Of a DNA stretch of 64,000 bases, positions 35,168 through 43,899 are shown in pieces (the first letter of the stretch is position 1; the number at the start of each line of letters is the position of its first letter). The notes under the pieces are model-generated. The model was not told the origin of the DNA. It ran no database searches and saw nothing but the letters and a program-made list of their open reading frames with translations. The DNA lies in contig JBAOIG010000002.1 in NCBI GenBank assembly GCA_037045155.1, positions 124,001-188,000 of the forward strand, read 5' to 3'. The DNA is from Thermomicrobiales bacterium (lineage in GTDB: Bacteria; Chloroflexota; Chloroflexia; Thermomicrobiales; CFX8). The position numbers and the translations under genes are program-made.

Positions 35168-35205
35168 GCGCGGATACCGCTCGGCAGTCGGCCGCAGGAT
35201 AAGAA

Positions 35206-35239
35206 AACGCCCCGGGAGCAAGGGCTCTCCCGGGGCGTT
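35206..35239 (-). terminator. intrinsic terminator of the zinc-ribbon gene
   Basis: A 13-bp stem (aacgccccgggag with its complement) and an 8-nt loop. On the minus strand it is followed by tttcttatc, a U-rich tail, 22 bp after the gene's stop. Confidence 0.85.
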
Positions 35240-35260
35240 GGACGTGCTAGTGGGTAGTGC

Positions 35261-35602
35261 CTACCAGCGGCTGTAGCTGCGCTGCTCGCGGCGCGACTGG
35301 AAGCAGTCGGAGCAATAGACCGGCTTGCCGCTCGTCGGAACGAACGGAACCTGGGTCTGCTTGCCGCACTGATCGCAGACGGCGTCGTGCATCTCGCGCG
35401 CGCCACCGCCACGGGAGCCGTAGCTGTCGCTGCGGTATCCCGAGTCGCCACCCTGGCGGGACGCCTTGGCGGCGCGCCGGCAGTCTGGGCAGCGGGTGGG
35501 CTCATTGGTGAAGCCCTTCTCGGCGTAAAACTCCTGCTCGCCAACCGTGAACACGAACTCGTTCCGGCAATCGCGGCAGGTCAGGGTCTTGTCAGTCAAC
35601 AT
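35261..35602 (-). CDS. double zinc-ribbon protein
   Basis: The 113-aa product has two zinc ribbons: CRDCRNEF with CPDC (about 9-42) and CDQCGKQTQVPF with CSDCF (about 76-100), joined by a Gly/Ser/Arg linker. Small CxxC proteins of this kind are common in Chloroflexota and Patescibacteria-like genomes, often annotated as zinc-ribbon or cold-shock-associated; the first half fits the probable zinc-ribbon (zf-trcl) family. It may bind RNA or DNA. A strong terminator follows. Confidence 0.8.
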   Translation of the reverse strand: MLTDKTLTCRDCRNEFVFTVGEQEFYAEKGFTNEPTRCPDCRRAAKASRQGGDSGYRSDSYGSRGGGAREMHDAVCDQCGKQTQVPFVPTSGKPVYCSDCFQSRREQRSYSRW

Positions 35603-35816
35603 CGTTGTAGCGTTCTCCTCGCTGAACAGTCCCCGCCCAACATGGACGAGGTGACATCTGGGTTTAGTCGGACAGGTCTTTCAGCGAGATGAGGAAGGCG
35701 ACAAGCCCTTGGTGTCACCGGAGACATCGGCGCGGAAATTCGTGACCGTTGATAGCAATCGTACCAGAAACACGGGTGTCAAGCAATACATCATGACAAA
35801 TTCCGCGACCGGCGCG

Positions 35817-36929
35817 TCACTCCCCGACGTACCCCCAGGCCACCCAGGCCGACGCCGTCTCCGCGTCGACGAGGTAGACGGAGTGGTTGTAGTTGGGAGG
35901 CGGCGTGCACTCGGGGCAGCCGGCCCCGATGAAGAACGTATTGCCATAGTCGACGACCCACATCCGCCGTCCCTCGATGTGATCGAGCGTCTTGCCGTCC
36001 GGCAGCGGGAGGTTGCGCAGCCCGACCCATGGCTTGCCGCCCTCGCCGGCTTGACCGGCGGTAACGAGCCCATAGGTCGCCACGACCGTCACCGTCCGTC
36101 CCTCCCACTCGCCGCCGTTGCCCCACGGGACGCCCAGTCGGCTTACCGCCTCCATCGCCTCCGCCTGCGAGATCAGCGGCGGCGCGTCCGTCCGGACGAC
36201 CGTCAGGTCCTGGCCGGCGAAGGCGGGGTTGTCTGGATACGGCTGGCCAGGAGCGGGAGTCGCCGGCGGCTCGGGCGTGGCGGGCGCCGGTCCTGCGGGG
36301 GCCTCGACGGTCTCACATGAAACCCAGCCGCCCTCACCGGATGGCGTCGGCATTTCGCGTGGGTCGCGATCCGGCAAGCTTGGATCACGTAACGCAGACT
36401 TGAAGATCGACCCGTCCTCAGAAGTGATGATCCCGGACAATATGCCCGACTCGACGTCGTAGACGAAGCCGATGTATGACGCGGGTGGACGGTGGAGGAA
36501 CCCGGGAGCGAGGTATTCAATGTTGAAGTCGCCACCAACGATAACCAGTGCCATCTCACGCTTGCACGTCGGCGGGTAGGGCGTTCCAGCGAGCCCGAAG
36601 TCAAGCAGCTGCTGCTGGAAGACTGGCTCGGCGAACAGAACACGCGCCTCGCCGCTTCGCACTGCGTCCGTCACGCCAAGGTAGTAGTACACCGTCTTGA
36701 GTGCTGCATCCACGTTAGCCCGCTCGTGATCGGTGAGCGCCGTCGGTGTGGAGTCAGGCACGGCGGGGGTTATCAGCAGCAACGCCACATCAGTGCTGGT
36801 TCGCGCCTGTTGCCTGGTCGCATCGTTATCACTGCTTCTCGGCGCAAGCAACGCATAGAGCGCTACCATGCCTACCAGAACACTGGAGAACCCGATAGCG
36901 ACGAGAGTCAACCGCGAAACGCGGTTCAT
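35817..36929 (-). CDS. membrane-anchored exported protein, unknown function
   Basis: The 370-aa product has an N-terminal anchor (LVAIGFSSVLVGMVALYALLA), an external domain, a Pro/Ala-rich linker (APAGPAPATPEPPATPAPGQP) and a C-terminal domain with a Cys pair (AGCPECTPP). I recognise no family. ATG 36929 overlaps the stop of a short upstream frame (ATGA), which may control its translation. Confidence 0.65.
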   Translation of the reverse strand: MNRVSRLTLVAIGFSSVLVGMVALYALLAPRSSDNDATRQQARTSTDVALLLITPAVPDSTPTALTDHERANVDAALKTVYYYLGVTDAVRSGEARVLFAEPVFQQQLLDFGLAGTPYPPTCKREMALVIVGGDFNIEYLAPGFLHRPPASYIGFVYDVESGILSGIITSEDGSIFKSALRDPSLPDRDPREMPTPSGEGGWVSCETVEAPAGPAPATPEPPATPAPGQPYPDNPAFAGQDLTVVRTDAPPLISQAEAMEAVSRLGVPWGNGGEWEGRTVTVVATYGLVTAGQAGEGGKPWVGLRNLPLPDGKTLDHIEGRRMWVVDYGNTFFIGAGCPECTPPPNYNHSVYLVDAETASAWVAWGYVGE

Positions 36930-37036
36930 CGGTGCGCCCCCATCTCCTGACGGTATAGCAGGTCGAACAGACGAGCGGCGACGCTCTGCCACGGTATCGT
37001 CCCGTCAGACACCAGCAGCGTCGTTCGAGCGGTCAT
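36926..37036 (-). CDS. putative 36-aa coupled leader ORF
   Basis: A short frame (MTARTTLLVSDGTIPWQSVA...) starts at ATG 37036, 7 nt after gagg, and its TGA overlaps the ATG of the next gene. The arrangement fits translational coupling. No homology is claimed; it could be non-coding. Confidence 0.4.
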   Translation of the reverse strand: MTARTTLLVSDGTIPWQSVAARLFDLLYRQEMGAHR

Positions 37037-37290
37037 GACAATCCTCACTTGGGACGCGTGAGTCGTGCCGCAGTCGGAGGTAGAGAATGGGCGTGTCACG
37101 AGTATAGCGCGATTCATCAAGCTATCGGCCGCCTGATCTGACCGTCACGCGGTCGTCCTGCACTGAGAACAGGAATCCCGCGCCCAGCGTCTTCGTTCCG
37201 TGACGAGAGCAGGCCCGACATCCTCGCCGGCCCGGATGCTGTGGCATGATCCGACCATCGTCGCGGGTGCGCCGCGGCAGGCAGGGATGG

Positions 37291-37929
37291 ATGGAAACAA
37301 TGGAAGTGCGACCCGGCGAGCCGGTGCCCGTCGTCGTCTTTTCCGACTACGTCTGACCGTTCTGCTACATCGGCTCGGTTCGAGTCGATCAGCTCAAGCG
37401 GGACTACGATGTCGTCGTCGAGTGGCGAGCGTTCCTGCTCGCCCCGGATACGCCGCCAGAGGGCCGGCCACACCCGTACCCACCGGAGGTCCGTGAGGAA
37501 CGCGGCGCTCCGCTGCGTGAGATGGCCGCCGCGGCCGGCCTGCCGATCGTCGACCGCGACTGGGTCTCGAATTCGCTCCCGGCGCTGGAGGCGGCAGAGT
37601 TCGTCCGCGAGAACGGCGATTTCGACGCATTCCATCATGCGGTTTTCACCGCCTACTGGGCCGAGGGCATGGACATAGGCAAGATCGAGGTGCTGCAGGA
37701 GATCGCCACGTCGGTCGGGGTCGACGCCGAGGCGATGGCCGCGGCGGTCGAGGACGGTCGCTACCGCGAGCGGGTCATGGCCGACTACGAGCTGGCCCAG
37801 CGGGTCGGCTTCAGTGGCGTACCGGCCTTCATCCTCGGCAACCGGGCGATCGTCGGCGCTCAGCCGTACGCGGTGTTCGAGCAGGTCATGGCGCAGCTCG
37901 GACGCGATAAGCGCGACGCCGCGGATTGA
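37291..37929 (+). CDS. FrnE/DsbA-family oxidoreductase with selenocysteine (UPFC active site)
   Basis: The first 21 codons run into a TGA (37354-37356) and the same frame then continues for 190 codons with full conservation. The junction reads VVVFSDYV-U-PFCYIG, which is the CPxC active site of FrnE-like DsbA proteins (SDYVCPWCYIG) with the first Cys replaced by Sec. The rest has the helical insert (EWRAFLLAPDTPPEG), AYWAEGMDIGKIEVL, the cis-Pro loop GFSGVPAFILGN, and the usual end. At 212 aa the length is normal. ATG 37291 (gcaggg upstream) or 37300 is the start. A SECIS-like hairpin follows, and selD is in the window. A plain nonsense mutation is unlikely. Confidence 0.88.
37371..37387 (+). 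promoter_or_regulatory. predicted SECIS hairpin in the frnE-like mRNA
   Basis: A 7-bp stem (cggctcg with cgagtcg, one G-U pair) closes a GTT loop. The loop begins 21 nt after the TGA, the same spacing as in selD, and starts with G as bacterial SECIS loops do. Confidence 0.7.
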
Positions 37930-38040
37930 CGCAAGGTGGCAGGGCGTCCCGGCCGCGCCGCAGCCAGGACGCCCGACCCAACCGCCGGGTGGTAGCATCG
38001 GGGTTTGACACCGGATGAGCTGGGGAGTCACGAGCGCCGG

Positions 38041-41000
38041 ATGACGGTCCTTCTCAAACGTCTCGACATTCAGGGATTCAAGAGCTTTGCGACGGCGACG
38101 CCGTTCGTCTTCGACCGTGGGATCACCGCGATCATCGGGCCGAATGGGTCGGGCAAGTCGAACGTGGCCGAGGCGTTGCGCTGGGTGCTGGGCGAGCAAG
38201 GCCACGCGAACCTGCGCAGCCGCCGCACCGACGACGTCATCTTTGCCGGGTCGGACAAGCGCGCCCAGCAGGCGCTAGCCGAGGTCGTCCTGACTCTCGA
38301 CAATACTGACGGCGACCTGCCACTCCCGTTCAGCGAGATCACGGTCACTCGCCGCGCCTTTCGCGGCGGCGAAAACCAGTATCTGATCAACGGCAGCCGG
38401 GTGCGGCTGAAGGATGTCCAGCAGCTCGTCGCGCCGATCGGGCAGTCGTACACGATCATCGGCCAGGGGCTCGTCGACGCCGCGCTCAGCCAGCGGCCAG
38501 AGGAACGACGCGGGCTGTTCGAGCACGCGGCCGGGATCGCCGGCCTCCGGCTGCGGGCTAATGACGCCGAGCGCGGGCTGGCCGAGGCGTCGGCCAATTC
38601 GGTGCGCCTCCGCGATATCCTCTCCGAGCTCGAGCCACGTGTGCGCCAGCTGGAGCGGCAGGCGAAGATGGCGCGCGAGTACGGCGCTGTCCGCGACCGG
38701 CTGCACGATCTCCAGCGCCGCCACTACTATGCGCTCTGGGCTGAATCGACGGCAAAGGTTACGGCAGAGCGAGACGCACTCGATACCTCCGACGATGCAT
38801 TTTCGGAGCGCGAGCGCGCTCACACCATCGCCGCCCAGCGGCTGGCGGAGCTGCGAAACGAGGATCGACGCCTGTCCGACGACCTGGCCGCGCTGACCCA
38901 GCGAGCCGCCGACCGCGACCGGGCCGCGTCCGATGCCCGCCACCGACTGGAGCTTCTGGATTCCCGCACCCGTTCGGCCGACCAGCGAGCGGCCGATATC
39001 CGCGAGCGCTGCGCCGAGCTGGAGCGAGAGAACGCCGCTGCGATCGCCCAATCGACCGGGTTGGCTCACGATCGGGAGCGACTGTCGGCTGAGGTCGCCA
39101 CCCTTGAGCACGACCTGGCAGCGCGCGACGCGGCACAGGAAGAGGCTCGCCGCCACCGCGCCGGCCTCCGCACGGCGCTGGAGCTTGCCGACCAGCAAGC
39201 GTTGACATTGGCGCGCAGCGGGGCCGAGCTGGAAGGCGTGTTGGCCGGCCTGGCCGAACGACGCGCGGCGGTCGAGGCGCAGTCAGCCGGCGCAGACGCG
39301 GCGATCGCTCGCGAACAGGCTCGGCGTGATGCCGCCAGCGCGGCGATCGCGGCCGCCGAATCGCGAGCGGAGGAGCACGCGAGGGAGCGCGAGCGCGCTG
39401 TGGCCGCGCTCGTCGCGGCCGAGAACGACGCGCGGGCGATTCGCGCGCGGATGACTGACGAGCGTCGGTTGGCAGACGACGCCGCCCGCGACCTGACTGC
39501 GCTACAGGCGCGGCTGGAGCTGCTGGACCGCACGCATGCCAGCGGCGAGGGACTCTATGCCGGGGTTCGCGCCGTCGTCCGCGCCGTAAGGGGCGGCACG
39601 CTGGACTTGCCGGGGCTGGTCGGCGCTGTCGCCGAGGTTATCGAGACGCCGAAGGAGCTCGAGACGGCGATTGAGGTCGCCCTCGGCGGGCATCTGCAGG
39701 ATCTGATCGTCGAACGCTGGGACGATGCCCGCCTCGCGATCGACTTCCTGAAACGCACCCAGAGCGGCCGAGCCACTTTCCAGCCGCTCGACACCGTTCG
39801 CGCCCCACGCCCACTGGCGCTCGAGATCCGCGACCCCGACCTCATCGGCGTCGCGTCTGAGCTGGTCGCATTTCCCGAGCGCGTCCGGCCGGTCGTCGAG
39901 CAAACAATCGGCCGGACGTTGATCGTCCGCGATCTGGACGCCACCCGACGTCTGCTCAACCGCGCGCGCGGATGGACGCTGGTGACGCTTGCCGGCGAGA
40001 TCACGCGCCCATCCGGGGCAGTGACAGGCGGGGGACGGGCCAACGAGGCCGGGCTGCTGGCTCGCGAGCGCGAGCGACGCGCGCTGCCCGGTCGCGTCGC
40101 GTCCGCGATCGAGAGGCTGGCAGATATTCGCGATGAAATCTCCGTCAGCGGGCGTGAGGAGGCCAACGCTGCCGAGCGGATCGCCGCCGAGCGCAGCCGG
40201 GTCGAGTCACTCTCGGGCGCGCAACGCTCTGCCGATGCGGACCTTGCGCGATCGCGGGCAGACCTGACCACGATCGAGACGGCCATGGCCAGCGCTGGAG
40301 ATCAACAACGCCACACTGCAACCCGGTTCGCCGAGCTGGACGACGCGGAGGCGCGGGCACGCGAGCAGATCACGCTGCTGCGCGCCGAGCACGACGCGCT
40401 GGCTGCCGAACGTTCCTCCCTGGCCACTCAGCTGCGCGACGCTGACACGATCGAGGTCGATCGCGCCAGCGGGCTACGCGCCACGCTGGCCGAGATACGC
40501 GAGCGACTGCGGGCAACCAACATCGCGAGCCAGCAGGCGGCCGACCGCATAGCGGCCACCGAGCGCGGCATCATCGCCCGACGCAGGGAGATCGAGCAGA
40601 TCGAGTCCACGGCACAGCAGGATGCCGCAGCGGGCAACGAAATCGAGCGAGAGATTGAGCAGCTCGCGACATCACTCGACGAGGCGAACGCCGCGCTGCC
40701 GGCGCTGCGTAAGGCTCGCGACCACGTCCACGAGGCATTCGCCGGGGCGGAGCGCGCGCTGGATCTGGCAACCGAGCTGATCCGCGCCGCCGAACGCGAC
40801 CGCGACCAGTCCGCTCTGCGGCTGGCCCGCGTGCAGGACGAGCAGGTGTTCCTGGTCGAGCGAATCCGAAACGACCTCGGCGTCGACGACCCGACCACGC
40901 TGGCAACAACTGGCGACAACGACGAAGCTGCGGCCGATGAGGCGGAGATTGCCCGGCTGCGCGACCGGCTGCGCCGGATGAGCGCCGTCGGCGAGGATGT

Positions 41001-41616
41001 GCTGGAGCAGCACGACGCGGAGTCGGCGCGTCTGGCTCACCTCCTGCGGCAACTGGAGGATGTCGAGCAGGCCGCCGGCAATCTCCGCCGGGTGCTCGCC
41101 GACCTGAACGGTCGGATGGCGACGCAGTTCAACGAGACGTTCCGCGAGGTCGCCGTCGCATTCGAGCAGACCTTCACCCGCCTGTTCGGCGGCGGGATGG
41201 CGCGGCTGGCGCTGACTACCAGCGAGGATGGCGCGGCCAGCATCGACATCGTCGCCCAGCCACCGGGTAAGCGGCTGCAGAACCTGACCGCTCTCTCCGG
41301 CGGCGAGCGCTCGCTGACTGCCGTCGCGCTGCTGATCGCGATCCAGCGAGTCAACCCCAGCCCGTTCTGCCTGCTGGACGAGGTGGACGCCGCGCTCGAC
41401 GAGTCGAACGTCGTGCGCTTCCGCGACGAGCTGCGCGACCTCGCCAGCGCGACCCAGTTCGTCGTCATCACCCACAACCGCGGCACGATCGAGGGCGCGG
41501 ACACACTCTACGGCGTCACGATGAGCGGCGACGGCGTCTCGCGCGTCCTCTCGCTACGTCTGGAGGAGGCCATCGAGGCCGTCGAAGCGTACGAGACAGC
41601 CTCGGCTGGCGGCTGA
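38041..41616 (+). CDS. smc: chromosome segregation protein SMC
   Basis: SMC is the ATPase core of bacterial condensin. The 1191-aa product has Walker A GPNGSGKSN (33-41), Q-loop region, two long coiled-coil arms (about 165-500 and 670-1010), a hinge (about 505-655, LPGLVGAVAEVIETP...), and the C-terminal ABC signature LSGGERSL (about 1085) with Walker B CLLDEVDAALDE (about 1118-1129). ATG 38041 fits the usual N-terminus (LLKRLDIQGFKSF); TTG 38005 would add 12 unconserved residues. The frame is intact over 3.6 kb, in contrast to recA and groEL. Confidence 0.95.
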   Translation: MTVLLKRLDIQGFKSFATATPFVFDRGITAIIGPNGSGKSNVAEALRWVLGEQGHANLRSRRTDDVIFAGSDKRAQQALAEVVLTLDNTDGDLPLPFSEITVTRRAFRGGENQYLINGSRVRLKDVQQLVAPIGQSYTIIGQGLVDAALSQRPEERRGLFEHAAGIAGLRLRANDAERGLAEASANSVRLRDILSELEPRVRQLERQAKMAREYGAVRDRLHDLQRRHYYALWAESTAKVTAERDALDTSDDAFSERERAHTIAAQRLAELRNEDRRLSDDLAALTQRAADRDRAASDARHRLELLDSRTRSADQRAADIRERCAELERENAAAIAQSTGLAHDRERLSAEVATLEHDLAARDAAQEEARRHRAGLRTALELADQQALTLARSGAELEGVLAGLAERRAAVEAQSAGADAAIAREQARRDAASAAIAAAESRAEEHARERERAVAALVAAENDARAIRARMTDERRLADDAARDLTALQARLELLDRTHASGEGLYAGVRAVVRAVRGGTLDLPGLVGAVAEVIETPKELETAIEVALGGHLQDLIVERWDDARLAIDFLKRTQSGRATFQPLDTVRAPRPLALEIRDPDLIGVASELVAFPERVRPVVEQTIGRTLIVRDLDATRRLLNRARGWTLVTLAGEITRPSGAVTGGGRANEAGLLARERERRALPGRVASAIERLADIRDEISVSGREEANAAERIAAERSRVESLSGAQRSADADLARSRADLTTIETAMASAGDQQRHTATRFAELDDAEARAREQITLLRAEHDALAAERSSLATQLRDADTIEVDRASGLRATLAEIRERLRATNIASQQAADRIAATERGIIARRREIEQIESTAQQDAAAGNEIEREIEQLATSLDEANAALPALRKARDHVHEAFAGAERALDLATELIRAAERDRDQSALRLARVQDEQVFLVERIRNDLGVDDPTTLATTGDNDEAAADEAEIARLRDRLRRMSAVGEDVLEQHDAESARLAHLLRQLEDVEQAAGNLRRVLADLNGRMATQFNETFREVAVAFEQTFTRLFGGGMARLALTTSEDGAASIDIVAQPPGKRLQNLTALSGGERSLTAVALLIAIQRVNPSPFCLLDEVDAALDESNVVRFRDELRDLASATQFVVITHNRGTIEGADTLYGVTMSGDGVSRVLSLRLEEAIEAVEAYETASAGG

Positions 41617-41654
41617 AGCAGCCATCCTCATCGGCACGAAATAGTTGCTGCCAA

Positions 41655-43016
41655 TCAGGCCGGCGGCAGCCAATCGCGCACGTCCGGCTCATCCGCCAGT
41701 CGCCAGACACGGGCGACGATCGCGTCGATCTCGGCTTCCGTTGCGCCGTGGTCGTAGCCGGCCAGCAGGCGGGCCTTGTCCTCCAGCTCGCCGCGCGTCA
41801 GCGGATTGCCGGGGTCGCCCTTCGGCACATCTACCCGCGAGACGAGCGTCCGGCCATCGGTCGTCTCGACCTCGACCAGCCCGATCCACTGGCGCGGGTA
41901 GGCGGCGTCGATCTCGGGGTCGAGCGCCATCTCGACCCGGTCGTGGAACGCGCGAACCGCCGGATCGGCCAGCGCCGCCTCGGTGAAGTCGGTCACGCTC
42001 GCGTGCCCGCGCGTCGCCGCGACGGCCAGCACGAAGCCCATCGAGAACTTCGACTGGTGGATCGTGCGCGGGTCGACGACCGGCCCGAGCACATCGATCG
42101 CCCCCTGGTGGACGCGCGCCCGGACGTGGGCGATGTCGTCCGCCCGCAGCCCCTCGTCGCGCATGAGCGCGAGCAGCGCGTCGGCGGCCGGATGGGTATG
42201 GCGGCACGACGCGTGGTACTTGAACGAGGTCTCCAGCAGCGCCCAGCGCGTGCCGAGCCCGTCGGTGAGCCGGCTCGGGTCGGCGTCCTGCGACATGCCG
42301 GCCGCCATGCCCTGCGGCCCCTCCAGGATGCGGCGCGCGCCGGTCAGCCCGTCGCGGGCGACGCAGGCGGCCAGCAGGCCGTCGGCCGACGCCTTGGCGG
42401 TATGGAGCTGCTTCGAGTCGGCGGCGTCGCGGAGGAACTCCCAGAGGCCGGCCGCCTGCGTGCCGGCCGAGCCATAGGCGTGCAGCGTCTGCTCGGCGTC
42501 GAGCCCCAGCAGGCGCGCGACGCCGGCCGCCGCCGCAACCGTCCCGGCCGTGCCGGTCGTGTGAAAGATCGTGTAGTGCGAGCGACCGAGGAGCTCGCCG
42601 ACCCGGATGCCCGCCTCGTAGCCCGCCACAGCCGCGACGATCAGATCGCGCCCGGACGCTCCGGTCTGCTGCGCCATCGCCAGCACCGGCGGGAAGACGA
42701 CCGCGCCGGGGTGGAAGACGGAGCCGTTGTGGACGTCGTCCTGCTCGACGACGTGCGACGCCGCGCCGTTGACCAGCGCGGCGAACAGCGGCGAGGTGCG
42801 CCGCCGCGAAGTCAGCAGCTCGCTCGGCCCATCGGCCGGCCCCATCTGCTCGGCAAAGCGCTCCAGCGCCCGCACCGGCCGCGCCCCGCGCCCGGCCAGC
42901 GTCGATGCCAGCCAGTCGAGGAACAGATCCTCGGCGCGCCGGACAACCGCGCCGGGCAGGTCGGCGAATTGCAGGCCGGCAGTGAATTCCGCCAGTTCGC
43001 CAGTCGTGCCACTCAT
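41655..43016 (-). CDS. MmgE/PrpD family protein (2-methylcitrate-dehydratase-like)
   Basis: The 453-aa protein has the family layout: N-terminal helical domain (FLDWLASTLAGRG), GAASHVVEQDDVHNGSVFHPGA, GYEAGIRVGELLG, and FKYHASCRHTHPAADALL in the second domain. Members dehydrate methylcitrate or decarboxylate cis-aconitate-type acids. It overlaps the MaoC-like gene by 4 nt (ATGA), so both act on the same transcript, perhaps in breakdown of a branched dicarboxylic acid. The exact substrate is open. Confidence 0.88.
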   Translation of the reverse strand: MSGTTGELAEFTAGLQFADLPGAVVRRAEDLFLDWLASTLAGRGARPVRALERFAEQMGPADGPSELLTSRRRTSPLFAALVNGAASHVVEQDDVHNGSVFHPGAVVFPPVLAMAQQTGASGRDLIVAAVAGYEAGIRVGELLGRSHYTIFHTTGTAGTVAAAAGVARLLGLDAEQTLHAYGSAGTQAAGLWEFLRDAADSKQLHTAKASADGLLAACVARDGLTGARRILEGPQGMAAGMSQDADPSRLTDGLGTRWALLETSFKYHASCRHTHPAADALLALMRDEGLRADDIAHVRARVHQGAIDVLGPVVDPRTIHQSKFSMGFVLAVAATRGHASVTDFTEAALADPAVRAFHDRVEMALDPEIDAAYPRQWIGLVEVETTDGRTLVSRVDVPKGDPGNPLTRGELEDKARLLAGYDHGATEAEIDAIVARVWRLADEPDVRDWLPPA

Positions 43017-43519
43017 CGCTCCCCCTCCGGATGCAGCCGCGCGATCTTCGGCCCCTGGCCGCGCTTGTAGACCAGCAGCGTGCGCGTGAACTCGATCACG
43101 ACCGTGCCATCCTGGTTATAGCCGGTCGTCCGCACCGTCACGATGCCGACGTTCGGCCGCGACTTCGACTCGCGCGTCGCCAGCACCTCCGACTGCGAGT
43201 AGATCGTGTCGCCCTCGAAGACAGGATTCGGCAGCCGCACCTCGTCCCAGCCGAGGTTGGCGAAGACGTTCTGTGAGACGTCGGTGACGCTCTGACCGGT
43301 GACCAGCGCCAAGGTGAAGGTGGAATCCACCAGCGGCTTGCCGAACTCGGTCTGGGCCGCGTAGTGGTGGTCGAAGTGGATCGGCGCGGTATTCTGGGTC
43401 AGCAAGGTGAACCAGATGTTGTCGGTCGTCGTCACCGTCCGTCCCAGCGGATGCTGGTAGACGTCGCCGACCACAAAGTCCTCGTAGAACCGACCTGCCC
43501 AGCCGGGCCTGATCGCCAT
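43013..43519 (-). CDS. MaoC-family hydratase (hot-dog fold)
   Basis: The 168-aa protein has the R-hydratase pattern: YEDFVVGDVYQHPLGRTVT at the start and the catalytic Asp/His region FDHHYAAQTEFGKPLVD. It probably hydrates an enoyl-CoA or mesaconyl-CoA-type substrate. ATG 43519 has aggagga 5 nt upstream and is clearly better than a start 81 nt earlier. It is followed with 4-nt overlap by MmgE/PrpD. Confidence 0.88.
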   Translation of the reverse strand: MAIRPGWAGRFYEDFVVGDVYQHPLGRTVTTTDNIWFTLLTQNTAPIHFDHHYAAQTEFGKPLVDSTFTLALVTGQSVTDVSQNVFANLGWDEVRLPNPVFEGDTIYSQSEVLATRESKSRPNVGIVTVRTTGYNQDGTVVIEFTRTLLVYKRGQGPKIARLHPEGER

Positions 43520-43899
43520 GCGCTTCCTCCTGAACAGAATCGTCTTCGGCGCCGCCGGGCCCGGGCCGAAATCGCCGAGTCTGGCGTCGCTCGTCGACAT
43601 CCATCCCTATTATGGACCGACCAGCTGCTAGAAGATCCCGAGGAAGGTGGCAACCATGGCTGTGTCTCACATCCAGGGGTGACCAGGCTATCACGCCAGA
43701 ATCTACTGCCAGACATCCGATAACGAGTGTTGGTGGCAATACTTGTGATATTTAATCGAACATGAATTGTCTCTGCAATGACAAAGTCAACCACATCGTG
43801 ATACGATTGTTTGCGCCAACATCACTTTGATATACCTCTTCCTGATTCAACACTATCGTTGGTATCGCGGTCAGGCCGCGAATTCGATCGGAGGACAGG
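43520..43899. other. divergent intergenic region, AT-rich
   Basis: No gene is seen. The part from about 43690 to 43860 is clearly AT-richer than its surroundings and must hold the promoters for MaoC (left) and alkylsulfatase (right). I could not fix the hexamers with confidence. The last bases (ggaggacagg) are the ribosome site of the sulfatase gene. Confidence 0.5.

Noticed and set aside
37354..37356. TGA in the frnE-like gene as a nonsense mutation
   Set aside because: It replaces exactly the active-site Cys, is followed by a SECIS-like hairpin and by a perfectly kept frame, and selD is nearby with the same feature.
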